Shown: positions 1-6,676, counted from the first letter of the stretch. The stretch is 8,423 bases of DNA from CAYFUR01 sp964346275 (GCA_964346275.1 CAYFUR010000137.1:1-8423), one strand, 5' to 3'. Notes: generated by a model from the sequence alone, not told the origin. Made by a program: numbers and translations.

Positions 1-1
1 C

Positions 2-118
2 CGGCATCCCCTCGTTGCCGATTCGGCACGCATCTTTAATCTCTTCGGCGATCCCGAAACCAGCTTCGCGATCAGCCAGCAAACCGTTTCCCCCGGTACG
101 ATATGGCAGATATACTGA
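2..118 (+). CDS. C-terminal fragment of an unknown protein, possibly C25/gingipain-like peptidase
   Basis: An open frame enters from the left edge and stops with TGA at 116-118, giving 38 visible residues. It contains the stretch ARIFNLFGDPETSFAISQ. The 'NLFGDPE' segment resembles the (N/Y)LxGDP motif near the end of the catalytic domain of C25 (gingipain-like) cysteine peptidases, which is the only family hint. No catalytic residue is in view, so the function is not established. The frame overlaps the ATG of the next gene (103) by 16 bases, as expected for translationally coupled genes of one operon, and this supports it being real. The alternative is a chance open frame, since 38 residues is short. 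Confidence 0.42.
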   Translation, partial: RHPLVADSARIFNLFGDPETSFAISQQTVSPGTIWQIY

Positions 119-849
119 TTGATGGAAAAGCATCCCCTCGCCTGGTCGTGTCCCGGATCCGGGGCAAGAGCATGCTGCCGCTTCTCCGGCCGGGCCAGCG
201 CATCATCCTGGAAACGGCCATTTCCCCGCGAGACCTGAAGCGTGGCGAGATCATTGCTCTCCGGAAAGGAAGCGGCCAAAGCCTGGTGCTCCATCGCTTC
301 CTGGGCCGCACGGGCACCGGGAGACTCCTGACCCGCGGGGACTATTCGCCGCTCCGTGACGAACCGGCGCCACCTGGCCGTTTCAAGGGACGCCTGGTCT
401 GCGTGGAAGAGCGCCCGGGACAATGGTGCCGCTTGAGGCCCTGGACCGCCCCATTCTTCGCTCTAACGGGATCATTGCGGCCAGCGAGGCTGGTCCGAAG
501 AATCCATTTCTTCTTGACTTCTCACCTGCCAGCGAAGGCCACTATCGATGTGAGTATGAGCGAAGAATCGAAACCCGAACCGCACCGGACGCCCGCGGAC
601 GGCCAACCTCGTTTCGAAAGCCAGAGGCTTGGTAACGAAGTCGTCCTCTACGACCGTTGGAATGGCTCCCTCCATATGCTGAACCCAACGGCGGCAACGA
701 TCTGGAGCGGGCTGAAGACAGGTTTGGAAGAAGAAGAGCTGATCGAGAAGCTGGCGAGCGAGTATCCAGAAATGGATGCGGAAACGCTCCGGCAGGACTA
801 CCAGCAGACTGTGGAACAATTCCGCGAGTTGGGAATTCTTGAAGCCTGA
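103..849 (+). CDS. S26 signal-peptidase-like domain fused to a PqqD-like peptide-binding domain
   Basis: The 248-residue protein has two parts. Residues 15-110 look like an S24/S26 serine peptidase: RGKSMLPLLRPGQ (Ser23 as nucleophile), RGEIIAL (48-53), VLHRFLG (His64) and TRGDYSPLRDEPAP (Asp80, Asp86). The His in VLHR rather than a Lys matches the Ser-His (ER/SipW-like) branch of signal peptidases, and the key residues appear intact. There is no clear N-terminal membrane anchor. Residues 152-248 look like a PqqD/RRE domain, with LYDRWNGSLHMLNPTAATIW around 182-201 and a helical C-terminus. Such domains bind leader peptides and present them to modifying enzymes. These two domains are usually separate genes, so the fusion is notable. 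The ATG at 103 overlaps the preceding stop and has only a weak ribosome site, suggesting coupling. The stop at 847-849 overlaps the ribosome site of the peptide gene downstream. The likely role is to bind, and perhaps cleave, that peptide; this is inference. Confidence 0.85.
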   Translation: MADILIDGKASPRLVVSRIRGKSMLPLLRPGQRIILETAISPRDLKRGEIIALRKGSGQSLVLHRFLGRTGTGRLLTRGDYSPLRDEPAPPGRFKGRLVCVEERPGQWCRLRPWTAPFFALTGSLRPARLVRRIHFFLTSHLPAKATIDVSMSEESKPEPHRTPADGQPRFESQRLGNEVVLYDRWNGSLHMLNPTAATIWSGLKTGLEEEELIEKLASEYPEMDAETLRQDYQQTVEQFRELGILEA

Positions 850-851
850 GG
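848..851 (+). promoter_or_regulatory. Ribosome binding site of the small peptide gene
   Basis: GAGG lies 7 bases before the ATG at 859 and overlaps the TGA stop (847-849) of the preceding gene. It fixes the start of a peptide gene that is otherwise easy to miss, and suggests re-initiation by ribosomes ending the PqqD fusion gene. Confidence 0.6.
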
Positions 852-858
852 TCATCGC

Positions 859-1026
859 ATGATGGACAAAACCGAGAAACCCATGAACACCGGCAAAAGC
901 AAACAGGAAAAGGCAGAGAAGCCCCCACGGCGGACCTATCAGCGGCCGCGGATTATCAGCCATTCGGCGGAAGAACTCCGCAAGGCCTCTCACGCCGTGA
1001 ACGCCTGCTCCAGTTTCAGCCCATGA
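859..1026 (+). CDS. Small 55-residue peptide, candidate RiPP precursor
   Basis: This short frame begins ATG ATG after a GAGG ribosome site and ends with TGA at 1024-1026, 4 bases before the kinase gene. The product starts MMDKTEKPMNTGKSKQEKAE, is strongly basic and hydrophilic, and has no signal peptide. The middle contains TYQRPRIISHSAEELRKA (26-43). Its Y27-x-x-P30-x-I32 pattern resembles the YxxPxL leader motif that RRE/PqqD-like domains recognise in lasso-peptide precursors, and HSAEEL is typical of leader helices. The tail ASHAVNACSSFSP (43-55) carries the only Cys (50) and Ser 51, 52 and 54, a plausible modified core. Being placed between a PqqD-like domain and an HprK-related kinase is the strongest argument for a precursor role. 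The final product and the cleavage site are unknown. Alternatively it could be a small regulatory protein of the same system. Confidence 0.68.
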   Translation: MMDKTEKPMNTGKSKQEKAEKPPRRTYQRPRIISHSAEELRKASHAVNACSSFSP

Positions 1027-1030
1027 GAAA

Positions 1031-2137
1031 ATGCCAGCTCTTCTCCCTCTGAAAGTTGCGGGACATCGTGTAGACATCGGGGCTGATAACACCGCCCTTT
1101 ACGATGCGCTTGAATACTACTTTCACCTCATGGCCGCAGCCGGAGAGCCAGCCCCTCCCGCGGAATTATTGCTTCAGTGGAGCGGGGAGCGCGTTGAGCT
1201 TTTCGACGGCAGGAGAAAACTCCGAAGCGTCGCCGTCGAGAATCCACGCCATCGCCCCGCAGTGACGACTTTCCTTCTTGGGATGGTGCTCCAAAGCAAG
1301 CACCCGGAACTGATCCTTCTCCATGGAAACGCCTTCACCATTGGCAAAAAACCGGTGCTTCTCGTCGGCGACAGCGGGGCGGGGAAATCGACCCTGACGG
1401 AAAAACTGTTGGAAAACGGGAAAGGAGAGCTCCGCCTTGCCGCAGAGGATCTGCTGCTGGTGCATCCGGGGGAAATGTCGCTCTATCCGTTCTTACGCGC
1501 AGCCGCTCTGAGAGGAGCGGGAGAACATGACCCGCGGCTCTGGTGGGCTTTTGGAGGGACGGAACCCCGGCGCCTTGCCACGCCGGATTCCGTTTGCCAC
1601 GAGCGGATCTCACTTCGCCGCGTCATCCTGGTTTTCATCGGACGTTTCGACGACACCGGCGAGTGGACTTCTGGCACGTCCCCAAACAGCCGCGCGTGGA
1701 TCCTTCCCCCAACGGCTGCCGCGGCGGAGGCTCTCCGCCGCCATCTCCCCGTCCGGGACATGAAGCCCTCGGAAGATTATACCCGAATCAGCTTCCACCG
1801 CCGGCTTTCATCCCGGGAAATCACCCTTCTGGAAGAAATCCTGAAAGAAGCGGAAAACCTGCTCCTGCGCTTTGAGCTGATCAGCCGCCGGCAAAGAAAA
1901 CCAGCGCCATTCCCAGCTTACCCCAATGGTGGAGAGATGTCGCTGAGCGAGGCTGTCTATACGTCCTTGAGCTATCAACGGAACTATTCGTTTCGCCAGG
2001 CCGAAGACCCGGCCAGACAGGCCCTCCGCATGGCCCGGGCACTCAATTCAGCCGGCGGCGCCTTCTGGCTTCAACCGGGAGGAACACCAGCAGAAACGGC
2101 CGAGAAACTCCGCGAATTGTTGGATGGGGAGAACTGA
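1031..2137 (+). CDS. HprK-related serine kinase family protein (P-loop)
   Basis: The 368-residue protein carries a Walker A loop, LLVGDSGAGKSTLTEKLL, with GDSGAGKST at 113-121, preceded by LILLHGNAF (94-102). Next comes LRLAAEDLLLV, whose Glu139-Asp140 matches the acidic pair following the P-loop in HPr kinase/phosphorylase relatives. SLYPFLRAAALR (150-161) follows. The C-terminus, FWLQPGGTPAETAEKLRELL (345-364), is like the end of HprK-related kinases found beside PqqD-like genes. HprK phosphorylates a serine of HPr, and relatives in some lasso-peptide loci phosphorylate a serine of the precursor peptide. No HPr or PTS gene is in view, so the neighbouring peptide is the more likely partner (inference). 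The N-terminal 90 residues are family-specific. The start is 4 bases after the peptide stop with a weak GAGA ribosome site, implying coupling. It is the last gene of the + strand operon. Confidence 0.85.
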   Translation: MPALLPLKVAGHRVDIGADNTALYDALEYYFHLMAAAGEPAPPAELLLQWSGERVELFDGRRKLRSVAVENPRHRPAVTTFLLGMVLQSKHPELILLHGNAFTIGKKPVLLVGDSGAGKSTLTEKLLENGKGELRLAAEDLLLVHPGEMSLYPFLRAAALRGAGEHDPRLWWAFGGTEPRRLATPDSVCHERISLRRVILVFIGRFDDTGEWTSGTSPNSRAWILPPTAAAAEALRRHLPVRDMKPSEDYTRISFHRRLSSREITLLEEILKEAENLLLRFELISRRQRKPAPFPAYPNGGEMSLSEAVYTSLSYQRNYSFRQAEDPARQALRMARALNSAGGAFWLQPGGTPAETAEKLRELLDGEN

Positions 2138-2141
2138 AAGA

Positions 2142-2176
2142 GGAGAGGCGCGAGCCAGCAGGTCCCGCACCTCTCC
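2142..2176. terminator. Candidate bidirectional terminator hairpin
   Basis: The arms 2142-2152 and 2166-2176 can pair over 11 positions with one C-A mismatch (GGAGAGG pairs with CCTCTCC) around a 13-base loop. It lies in the 51 bases between the convergent kinase and pseudopilin stops, where a shared terminator is expected. There is no T-run on the + strand. On the - strand the following bases are only pyrimidine-rich (CTTTCAG). It may be a weak or Rho-assisted terminator. Confidence 0.38.
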
Positions 2177-2188
2177 CGGCCCAGGGCA

Positions 2189-2914
2189 TCAGGGTTCAAG
2201 GCGGTAAATGTCGCCGTCGCTAATCGTTCCGTTCGTGGGATCATAGGAGAGGTCGTCAAGCCCACGCCGAAGCGAACCATACTGGGTATTCACCGCATCA
2301 ATCGTCGGCTGATCCGTCCCCTCGATATAATGGATGACCGCCCGCTCATTGATGTCAGCGATGCGGGAGGGATTCTTGGTGTCCGAAGCTGTAGACAGCG
2401 GGTTGGGATTATTCGTTCCCTGGCCATTGGGATCCATCAGATCCGTGTCGGGCCCAACACTCGTTATGACGAATCCATTCTTGCGATCCTTGGCATTCCG
2501 ATAGGCATAATAGACAGGGATCCCTGCCTGAGCCGCGAAAGGATCTTCCAGCGGAACCGTGACATAGGCAACCGGGGTGGTGAGAGTAAAGAAAGCACCC
2601 GCACCGGCGGTGCGCCCATCGGTCGTGCGCGTGGCAAAGGTGTAATACCCGCCGGCAAGCGGACCGAAGAAGTTGGCAAATTCCTGAGGATATTTGGCCG
2701 GATTATCGGTCCCTTCCGGATAGGAATGGTGATCGATCCGATAGCTTTGAAGACCGGTGACCAGGGTACGCAGGTCGGCTTTCACCCGCGAGACCTTGGC
2801 CCGCGTTTGCGCCTCGAGAAAATTGGGAACAGCAATCGCCGCCAGGATGGCGATAATCGCGACGACGATGAGCAGCTCGATGAGGGTGAAGGCCTTTCGA
2901 CGAAAGTCAGACAT
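2189..2914 (-). CDS. Type II secretion/type IV pilus-like pseudopilin (prepilin N-terminal methylation domain)
   Basis: The 241-residue protein starts MSDFRRKAFTLIELLIVVAI, a class III signal sequence. Prepilin peptidase would cut after Ala8, making Phe9 the methylated first residue and Glu13 the usual +5 glutamate; the -1 residue is Ala instead of the common Gly. A hydrophobic helix (9-30) is followed by NFLEAQTRAKVSRVKADLRT, as in GspG-like pseudopilins, and then by SYRIDHHSYP. The C-terminus has SYDPTNGTISDGDIYR, typical of a large prepilin family in Sumerlaeota, Hydrogenedentota and Planctomycetota-type genomes. It is longer than GspG (about 140 residues), so it is better called a GspG-related pseudopilin than GspG itself. 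An AGGAG ribosome site (complement of 2923-2927) sits 8 bases before the ATG. No secretion machinery gene is adjacent, and such orphan pseudopilins are common in these lineages. It would sit in the inner membrane and periplasm. Confidence 0.88.
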   Translation of the reverse strand: MSDFRRKAFTLIELLIVVAIIAILAAIAVPNFLEAQTRAKVSRVKADLRTLVTGLQSYRIDHHSYPEGTDNPAKYPQEFANFFGPLAGGYYTFATRTTDGRTAGAGAFFTLTTPVAYVTVPLEDPFAAQAGIPVYYAYRNAKDRKNGFVITSVGPDTDLMDPNGQGTNNPNPLSTASDTKNPSRIADINERAVIHYIEGTDQPTIDAVNTQYGSLRRGLDDLSYDPTNGTISDGDIYRLEP

Positions 2915-2972
2915 GGGGGTGGCTCCTAAGGGATGTAATGCTCAAACATAGACAGAGTCTGCCGAGTAATCA

Positions 2973-2986
2973 TTTGGCATGCCAAA
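2973..2986. repeat. Perfect 14-base palindrome, operator-like
   Basis: TTTGGCATGCCAAA reads the same on both strands and lies 59 bases upstream of the pseudopilin start. An overlapping inverted repeat follows, AAACA (2984-2988) and TGTTT (2993-2997) around AAAA. The size and location fit a binding site for a dimeric regulator, but no regulator gene is in the window and I do not recognise the motif as belonging to a known family. Confidence 0.5.
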
Positions 2987-3010
2987 CAAAAATGTTTCGT
3001 ATTTGCAATG

Positions 3011-3049
3011 TTTTTTGGAATTTCCAAGAAAGGGCTTTCTCTCGGAGAG
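3011..3049. repeat. Three consecutive small inverted repeats
   Basis: Three dyads lie head to tail. TTGGAA-T-TTCCAA (3015-3027) can be extended by T/A pairs to 3011-3031 with one mismatch. AGAAAG-GG-CTTTCT is at 3027-3040, and CTCTC-G-GAGAG at 3039-3049. They share edge bases, so only some can form at once, which could mean alternative hairpins in the GH57 leader RNA or clustered protein sites. The function is unknown. Confidence 0.48.
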
Positions 3050-3150
3050 TGCTTTTGGATGTGGACTTGGCTTGCTGGGCCACGCGGGCCGTAGGACGAT
3101 ACGCCTGCTCGAATCTGTCTCGAGTCAATTTACGACGATTATAAGGCTCT

Positions 3151-5676
3151 ATGAAACAAAACAGATATCTCTGTATCCATGGACATTTCTACCAACCGCC
3201 CCGGGAGAATCCCTGGCTGGAAGCTGTCGAAGTCCAGGATTCCGCACATCCTTATCACGACTGGAACGAGCGCATTGCCATGGAGTGCTACGGGCCCAAC
3301 ACGGCGGCCCGGATCTCCACGTGGGACAAGCGCATCCTCGATATCCGTAACAACTACTCGAAAATCAGTTTCAATTTCGGGCCGACGCTGCTGAGTTGGA
3401 TGGAGGCCAGGCGGCCTCTCATGTACGAGGACATTATCGAGGCGGACCGCGTTTCTGTCCGCGAGAGAGGCCATGGCAACGCCCTCGCCCAGGCTTACAA
3501 CCACGTGATCATGCCGCTGGCCACAGAGCGGGAGAAGGTGATCCAAACCGTTTGGGGGCTGGAGGATTTCCGGTCCCGCTTCGGCCGCGATCCCGAGGGC
3601 ATGTGGCTCCCGGAATGCGCCGTGGATATTCCCACGCTGGAGGTTCTCGCCGAGCACGGCATCAAGTTTACGGTGTTGGCACCCCGCCAGGCCAAAGCCT
3701 TTCGCCTGCGGGAAGAGACATCGGAATGGGAGAGCGCCGAGGGCGGAAGCATTGATCCGACGCGGCCATACGTCTGCAATCTTCCCTCTGGCCGGCAAGT
3801 GGTGCTGTTTTTCTATGATGGGCCTATCAGCCAGGCGATCGCCTTCGAAGGCCTGCTCAACGACAGCCATGTTTTCGCCGATCGCCTCATGCAGGGATTT
3901 GACGATAAGCGATCCTGGCCCGAACTCCTTCATATCGCGACCGATGGGGAGAGTTACGGCCACCATCATCGCCATGGCGAAATGGCTCTCGCCTATACGC
4001 TTCACCTCATCGAGCAGGACGGCCGCGCGGAACTTGTCAATTACGCCCAGTATCTGGCGATGCACGAGCCCGAAGCCGAGGTGGAGATTTGGGATCAATC
4101 GTCGTGGTCATGCATCCACGGCGTCGAGCGCTGGCGATCCGATTGTGGTTGTAATTCCGGCATGCATCCGGGCTGGCGCCAGGATTGGCGCGCGCCGCTT
4201 CGCGATGCGTTCCGCTACCTCGCCAATAAAGCATACGAGGTCTACGACAAGGAAGCCGCCGATTACTTCGAGGAACCGGAAAAGGCTCTCCACAATTATA
4301 TCCACGTGTTGCTGAATCCGAATAAACTCGAGCGCTTTCGCCAGTTTTTGAAAAACCACGGCCGCTCGACGGACACGGCCATGCGCAGCCTCGAGATTCT
4401 CCGGCTCATGGAAATGATGCGAAACACCCAGCTCATGTTCACCAGCTGCGCGTGGTTCTTCGACGAAGTGTCGGGAATCGAAACCGTGCAGAATATGAAA
4501 TATGCGGGCCGCCTGCTCCAGCTCCTTTTGCCCTTCCATCACGAGGTGGAAGAGGAATTCACCAAAAAACTGGAACAAGCCAAGAGCAATATCGACCACA
4601 TGAAAGATGCCGCGACATGCTATCGGCGGTTCGTGAAGCCGCATACCGTCGACCTCTATCGCGTCATTGCCCACTATGTGATCACCCACTTTGACTGCGA
4701 GGAACGGGGCCGCCACCGGGTTTTCTGCTATGAAGTTCAGGAGCACGATAGCGAGCAGTCCTTCTTCGGCTCGACAGGAATCAAGATCTGCCGCATCAGC
4801 GCCCTCTCTCTGCTCGACGGCGAAACAGTCGAGACGACGGCGGTGGCGCTGCACTTCGGGGGCCACGATTTCCGCTGCTCGATCATGGGATCGCTGGGAT
4901 ACATCCCCTATGAAAAGCTCCGCGAAGACCTGTTCACGACCTTCCACAAGCGGTCCATCACCGATCTCGTCCGCGTGGTGGACGAATATTTCGGCCACAC
5001 CTACTATTCCGTCGATTCGCTCTTCAGCGAAGGGCGCCGCGACCTCCTCAGCCGCATCACCGACGAAGCCTTCCACCGCTTTGACACGGCTCTCACACAG
5101 ATCTACGAGGAGAACCGCAAATTCATGGATTACCTCCTGGAAGTGAACGCTCCCCTGCCACAGGGTTTCCTTGCCGCGGCAGAGTTCGTTCTCCGGCGGC
5201 GCCTCCTTGAAGGCCTCGACAACTTTATGGAAACATCCGAAACAAGCGGCCTGCTGGAGATCGCCGCGGAGGCCAATCGCTACGGCATCCACATGCAGGA
5301 CTCCTCGGTCACCCGCCAGCTTGAGCAGACGTTCACCAGTATCTTCGACGAGCTGGCGCTTTCACCCAATGCGGAAATCTGCGGGGTGGCGGATGCCCTT
5401 CTTCAAGTGTTCGAGCTTCTCTCCATCAAGCCCGATTTTTGGGAGGCACAGAATAACGTTTTCGCCCTCGTTCACGACCGGCCGCTGCCTGCCCATTTGG
5501 CCGAGAGAAACGGATCGCGTTCAGCGCATGTGCCCGATGAAGCCCGGCAGGCTCTTCACGAACTCGCCCAGAAACTCCACATCAGTCTCGAACCCTTCGA
5601 GAAAACGGCCGACGAGTTGAGCAGCACACGGCCCTCCATGAGCAGCGAGCGCATCACCATGATTTCCGATCGGTAG
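3151..5676 (+). CDS. GH57 family glycoside hydrolase with DUF3536 C-terminal half
   Basis: The 841-residue protein opens with YLCIHGHFYQPPRENPWLEA (6-25), the first conserved region of GH57 (alpha-amylase/alpha-mannosidase, COG1449-like). Further GH57 regions are GHGNALAQAYNHVIMPL (107-123), EGMWLPECAVD (149-159) with Glu155 as likely nucleophile, and TDGESYGHHHRHGEMAL (264-280) with Asp265 or Glu267 near the acid/base position. From about residue 316, SSWSCIHGVERWRSDCGC begins the DUF3536 region, mostly helical to the C-terminus. There is no signal peptide, so it should be cytoplasmic. The expected role is cleavage or transfer of alpha-glucan such as glycogen or maltodextrin, but the exact substrate of the DUF3536 branch is not known to me. 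The length is full for this type and no residue appears to be missing. It is transcribed alone, divergent from the pseudopilin gene and convergent with galE, whose stop lies 11 bases away. Confidence 0.9.
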   Translation: MKQNRYLCIHGHFYQPPRENPWLEAVEVQDSAHPYHDWNERIAMECYGPNTAARISTWDKRILDIRNNYSKISFNFGPTLLSWMEARRPLMYEDIIEADRVSVRERGHGNALAQAYNHVIMPLATEREKVIQTVWGLEDFRSRFGRDPEGMWLPECAVDIPTLEVLAEHGIKFTVLAPRQAKAFRLREETSEWESAEGGSIDPTRPYVCNLPSGRQVVLFFYDGPISQAIAFEGLLNDSHVFADRLMQGFDDKRSWPELLHIATDGESYGHHHRHGEMALAYTLHLIEQDGRAELVNYAQYLAMHEPEAEVEIWDQSSWSCIHGVERWRSDCGCNSGMHPGWRQDWRAPLRDAFRYLANKAYEVYDKEAADYFEEPEKALHNYIHVLLNPNKLERFRQFLKNHGRSTDTAMRSLEILRLMEMMRNTQLMFTSCAWFFDEVSGIETVQNMKYAGRLLQLLLPFHHEVEEEFTKKLEQAKSNIDHMKDAATCYRRFVKPHTVDLYRVIAHYVITHFDCEERGRHRVFCYEVQEHDSEQSFFGSTGIKICRISALSLLDGETVETTAVALHFGGHDFRCSIMGSLGYIPYEKLREDLFTTFHKRSITDLVRVVDEYFGHTYYSVDSLFSEGRRDLLSRITDEAFHRFDTALTQIYEENRKFMDYLLEVNAPLPQGFLAAAEFVLRRRLLEGLDNFMETSETSGLLEIAAEANRYGIHMQDSSVTRQLEQTFTSIFDELALSPNAEICGVADALLQVFELLSIKPDFWEAQNNVFALVHDRPLPAHLAERNGSRSAHVPDEARQALHELAQKLHISLEPFEKTADELSSTRPSMSSERITMISDR

Positions 5677-5687
5677 GCGCAGTCCTG

Positions 5688-6674
5688 CTAAGCATCTTTG
5701 TAGCCCGTCGGATGAGTGCGGTGCCACTCCCATGCGTCGGAAACGATGCGGGAGAGGCCGCCGCGCTCGGGCTGCCAGCCGAGCACTGCCCGCGCTTTGG
5801 CCGCGTCCGCCACCAGGCGCGAGGGATCGCCGGGCCGGCGCGGGCCTTCCTCCGCGGGAATCTCCTGCCCCGTGATCTCGCGGCAGGTCTCGATGACCTC
5901 CCGCACCGAGAACCCCCGCCCATTGCCCAGGTTGCAGTGAAGGGACTCGCCCCCGCGCGCAAGGTGATCCAGCGCCCGCAGATGGGCGTCCGCCAAGTCC
6001 AGCACATGAATATAATCCCGGACGCAGGTGCCATCGGGTGTGTCGTAATCCGTGCCGTATATCGAGATAGACGGCCGCTGGCCCAGAGCCACCTGGAGCA
6101 CCAGGGGGATCAAATGCGTTTCCGGACTGTGGGCCTCGCCGAGACGGCCGGCAGCGCCGCAGGCGTTGAAGTATCTCAGCGCCGCGAAACGCAGCCCGTA
6201 AGCCCCCGCGTAAGATTCCATGGCCTGCTCCATGAACCGCTTGGTCAGGCCGTAAGGATTCCCCGGCCGCGTGGGGTGCTCTTCGCTGATCGGAACGGAT
6301 TCCGGCTCGCCGTAAACCGCTGCTGTTGAAGAGAAAACAAGCTGGCGGACTCCGGCGGCATTCATCGCTTCAAGCAGCGAGAGCGTTCCGGCCACGTTAT
6401 TCCGAAAGTATTTTTCCGGATCCTTGACGGACTCGCCGACCAGCGAATAGGCGGCGAAATGGACGATCGCCTCGATTCCGCCCGCGCGAAGAATCTCTTC
6501 CAGCTCTCTCGTTTCCTGCAGACTTGTCTGATAAAAGGGGATTTCCGCCGGCACGGCGCCTTTGTGCCCGGTGGAAAGATTATCCACGACACAGACCGCG
6601 TCTCCCCGATCCACCAGGGCCCGAGTCGTAACACTGCCAATATAACCTGCTCCCCCGGTTACCAGCACATTCAT
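5688..6674 (-). CDS. galE: UDP-glucose 4-epimerase
   Basis: The 328-residue protein is a full-length short-chain (extended) dehydrogenase of the GalE type. It has the NAD-binding TGGAGYIG (6-13), Asp31 in VVDNLSTGH for the adenosine ribose, and VHFAAYSLVGESVKDP (71-86). It also has FSSTAAVYGEP (114-124) with Thr117 at the catalytic Ser/Thr position, the catalytic Y141-G-L-T-K145 pair, and LRYFNACGA. The C-terminal half has GTDYDTPDGTCVRDYIHVLD and CNLGNGRGFSVREVI, both diagnostic of GalE. It interconverts UDP-glucose and UDP-galactose in the cytoplasm for galactose use and for surface polysaccharide synthesis. The gene stands alone: convergent with the GH57 gene and divergent from the thioredoxin-like gene. 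The ribosome site is poor (AAGG about 11 bases upstream). Confidence 0.95.
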   Translation of the reverse strand: MNVLVTGGAGYIGSVTTRALVDRGDAVCVVDNLSTGHKGAVPAEIPFYQTSLQETRELEEILRAGGIEAIVHFAAYSLVGESVKDPEKYFRNNVAGTLSLLEAMNAAGVRQLVFSSTAAVYGEPESVPISEEHPTRPGNPYGLTKRFMEQAMESYAGAYGLRFAALRYFNACGAAGRLGEAHSPETHLIPLVLQVALGQRPSISIYGTDYDTPDGTCVRDYIHVLDLADAHLRALDHLARGGESLHCNLGNGRGFSVREVIETCREITGQEIPAEEGPRRPGDPSRLVADAAKARAVLGWQPERGGLSRIVSDAWEWHRTHPTGYKDA

Positions 6675-6676
6675 CA

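Larger units (their letters stand above)
2915..3150. promoter_or_regulatory. Divergent promoter region between pseudopilin and GH57 genes
   Basis: These 236 bases separate two divergently read genes and must hold promoters for both. The part from about 2940 to 3060 is clearly richer in A and T than the flanking genes and contains several inverted repeats, annotated separately. I find no convincing -35/-10 pair. The best guess for the GH57 side is TTGCTG at 3072-3077 with GACGAT at 3095-3100 (17-base gap), which is weak. The GH57 ribosome site AAGG (3143-3146) is close to its ATG, with 4 bases between. No open frame here looks like a gene. Confidence 0.55.

Noticed and set aside
472..1092. A 206-codon open frame on the - strand over the peptide operon
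   Set aside because: It is antisense to three well-supported genes, has no recognisable domain and no good ribosome site, and reflects codon bias of the + strand genes.
859..2137. Calling the locus a lasso-peptide cluster
   Set aside because: The leader motif and kinase are reminiscent, but no transglutaminase-like protease or asparagine-synthetase-like cyclase is in the window, and the core has no obvious Gly/Cys-1 to Asp/Glu ring pattern.
2330..2929. A 199-codon + strand frame antisense to the pseudopilin
   Set aside because: The - strand frame has an unmistakable prepilin signal and a ribosome site; the + strand frame has no domain features.
2973..2990. Sigma-54 promoter suggested by TTGGCA next to the pseudopilin gene
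   Set aside because: The required GC element at the -12 spacing is missing on both strands. The TTGGCA is explained by the palindrome.
4108..5292. A 394-codon - strand open frame within the GH57 gene, with similar ones at 3139-4098 and 6896-8137
   Set aside because: These are long antisense frames expected in GC-rich coding DNA. The sense frames carry clear family motifs, while these carry none.
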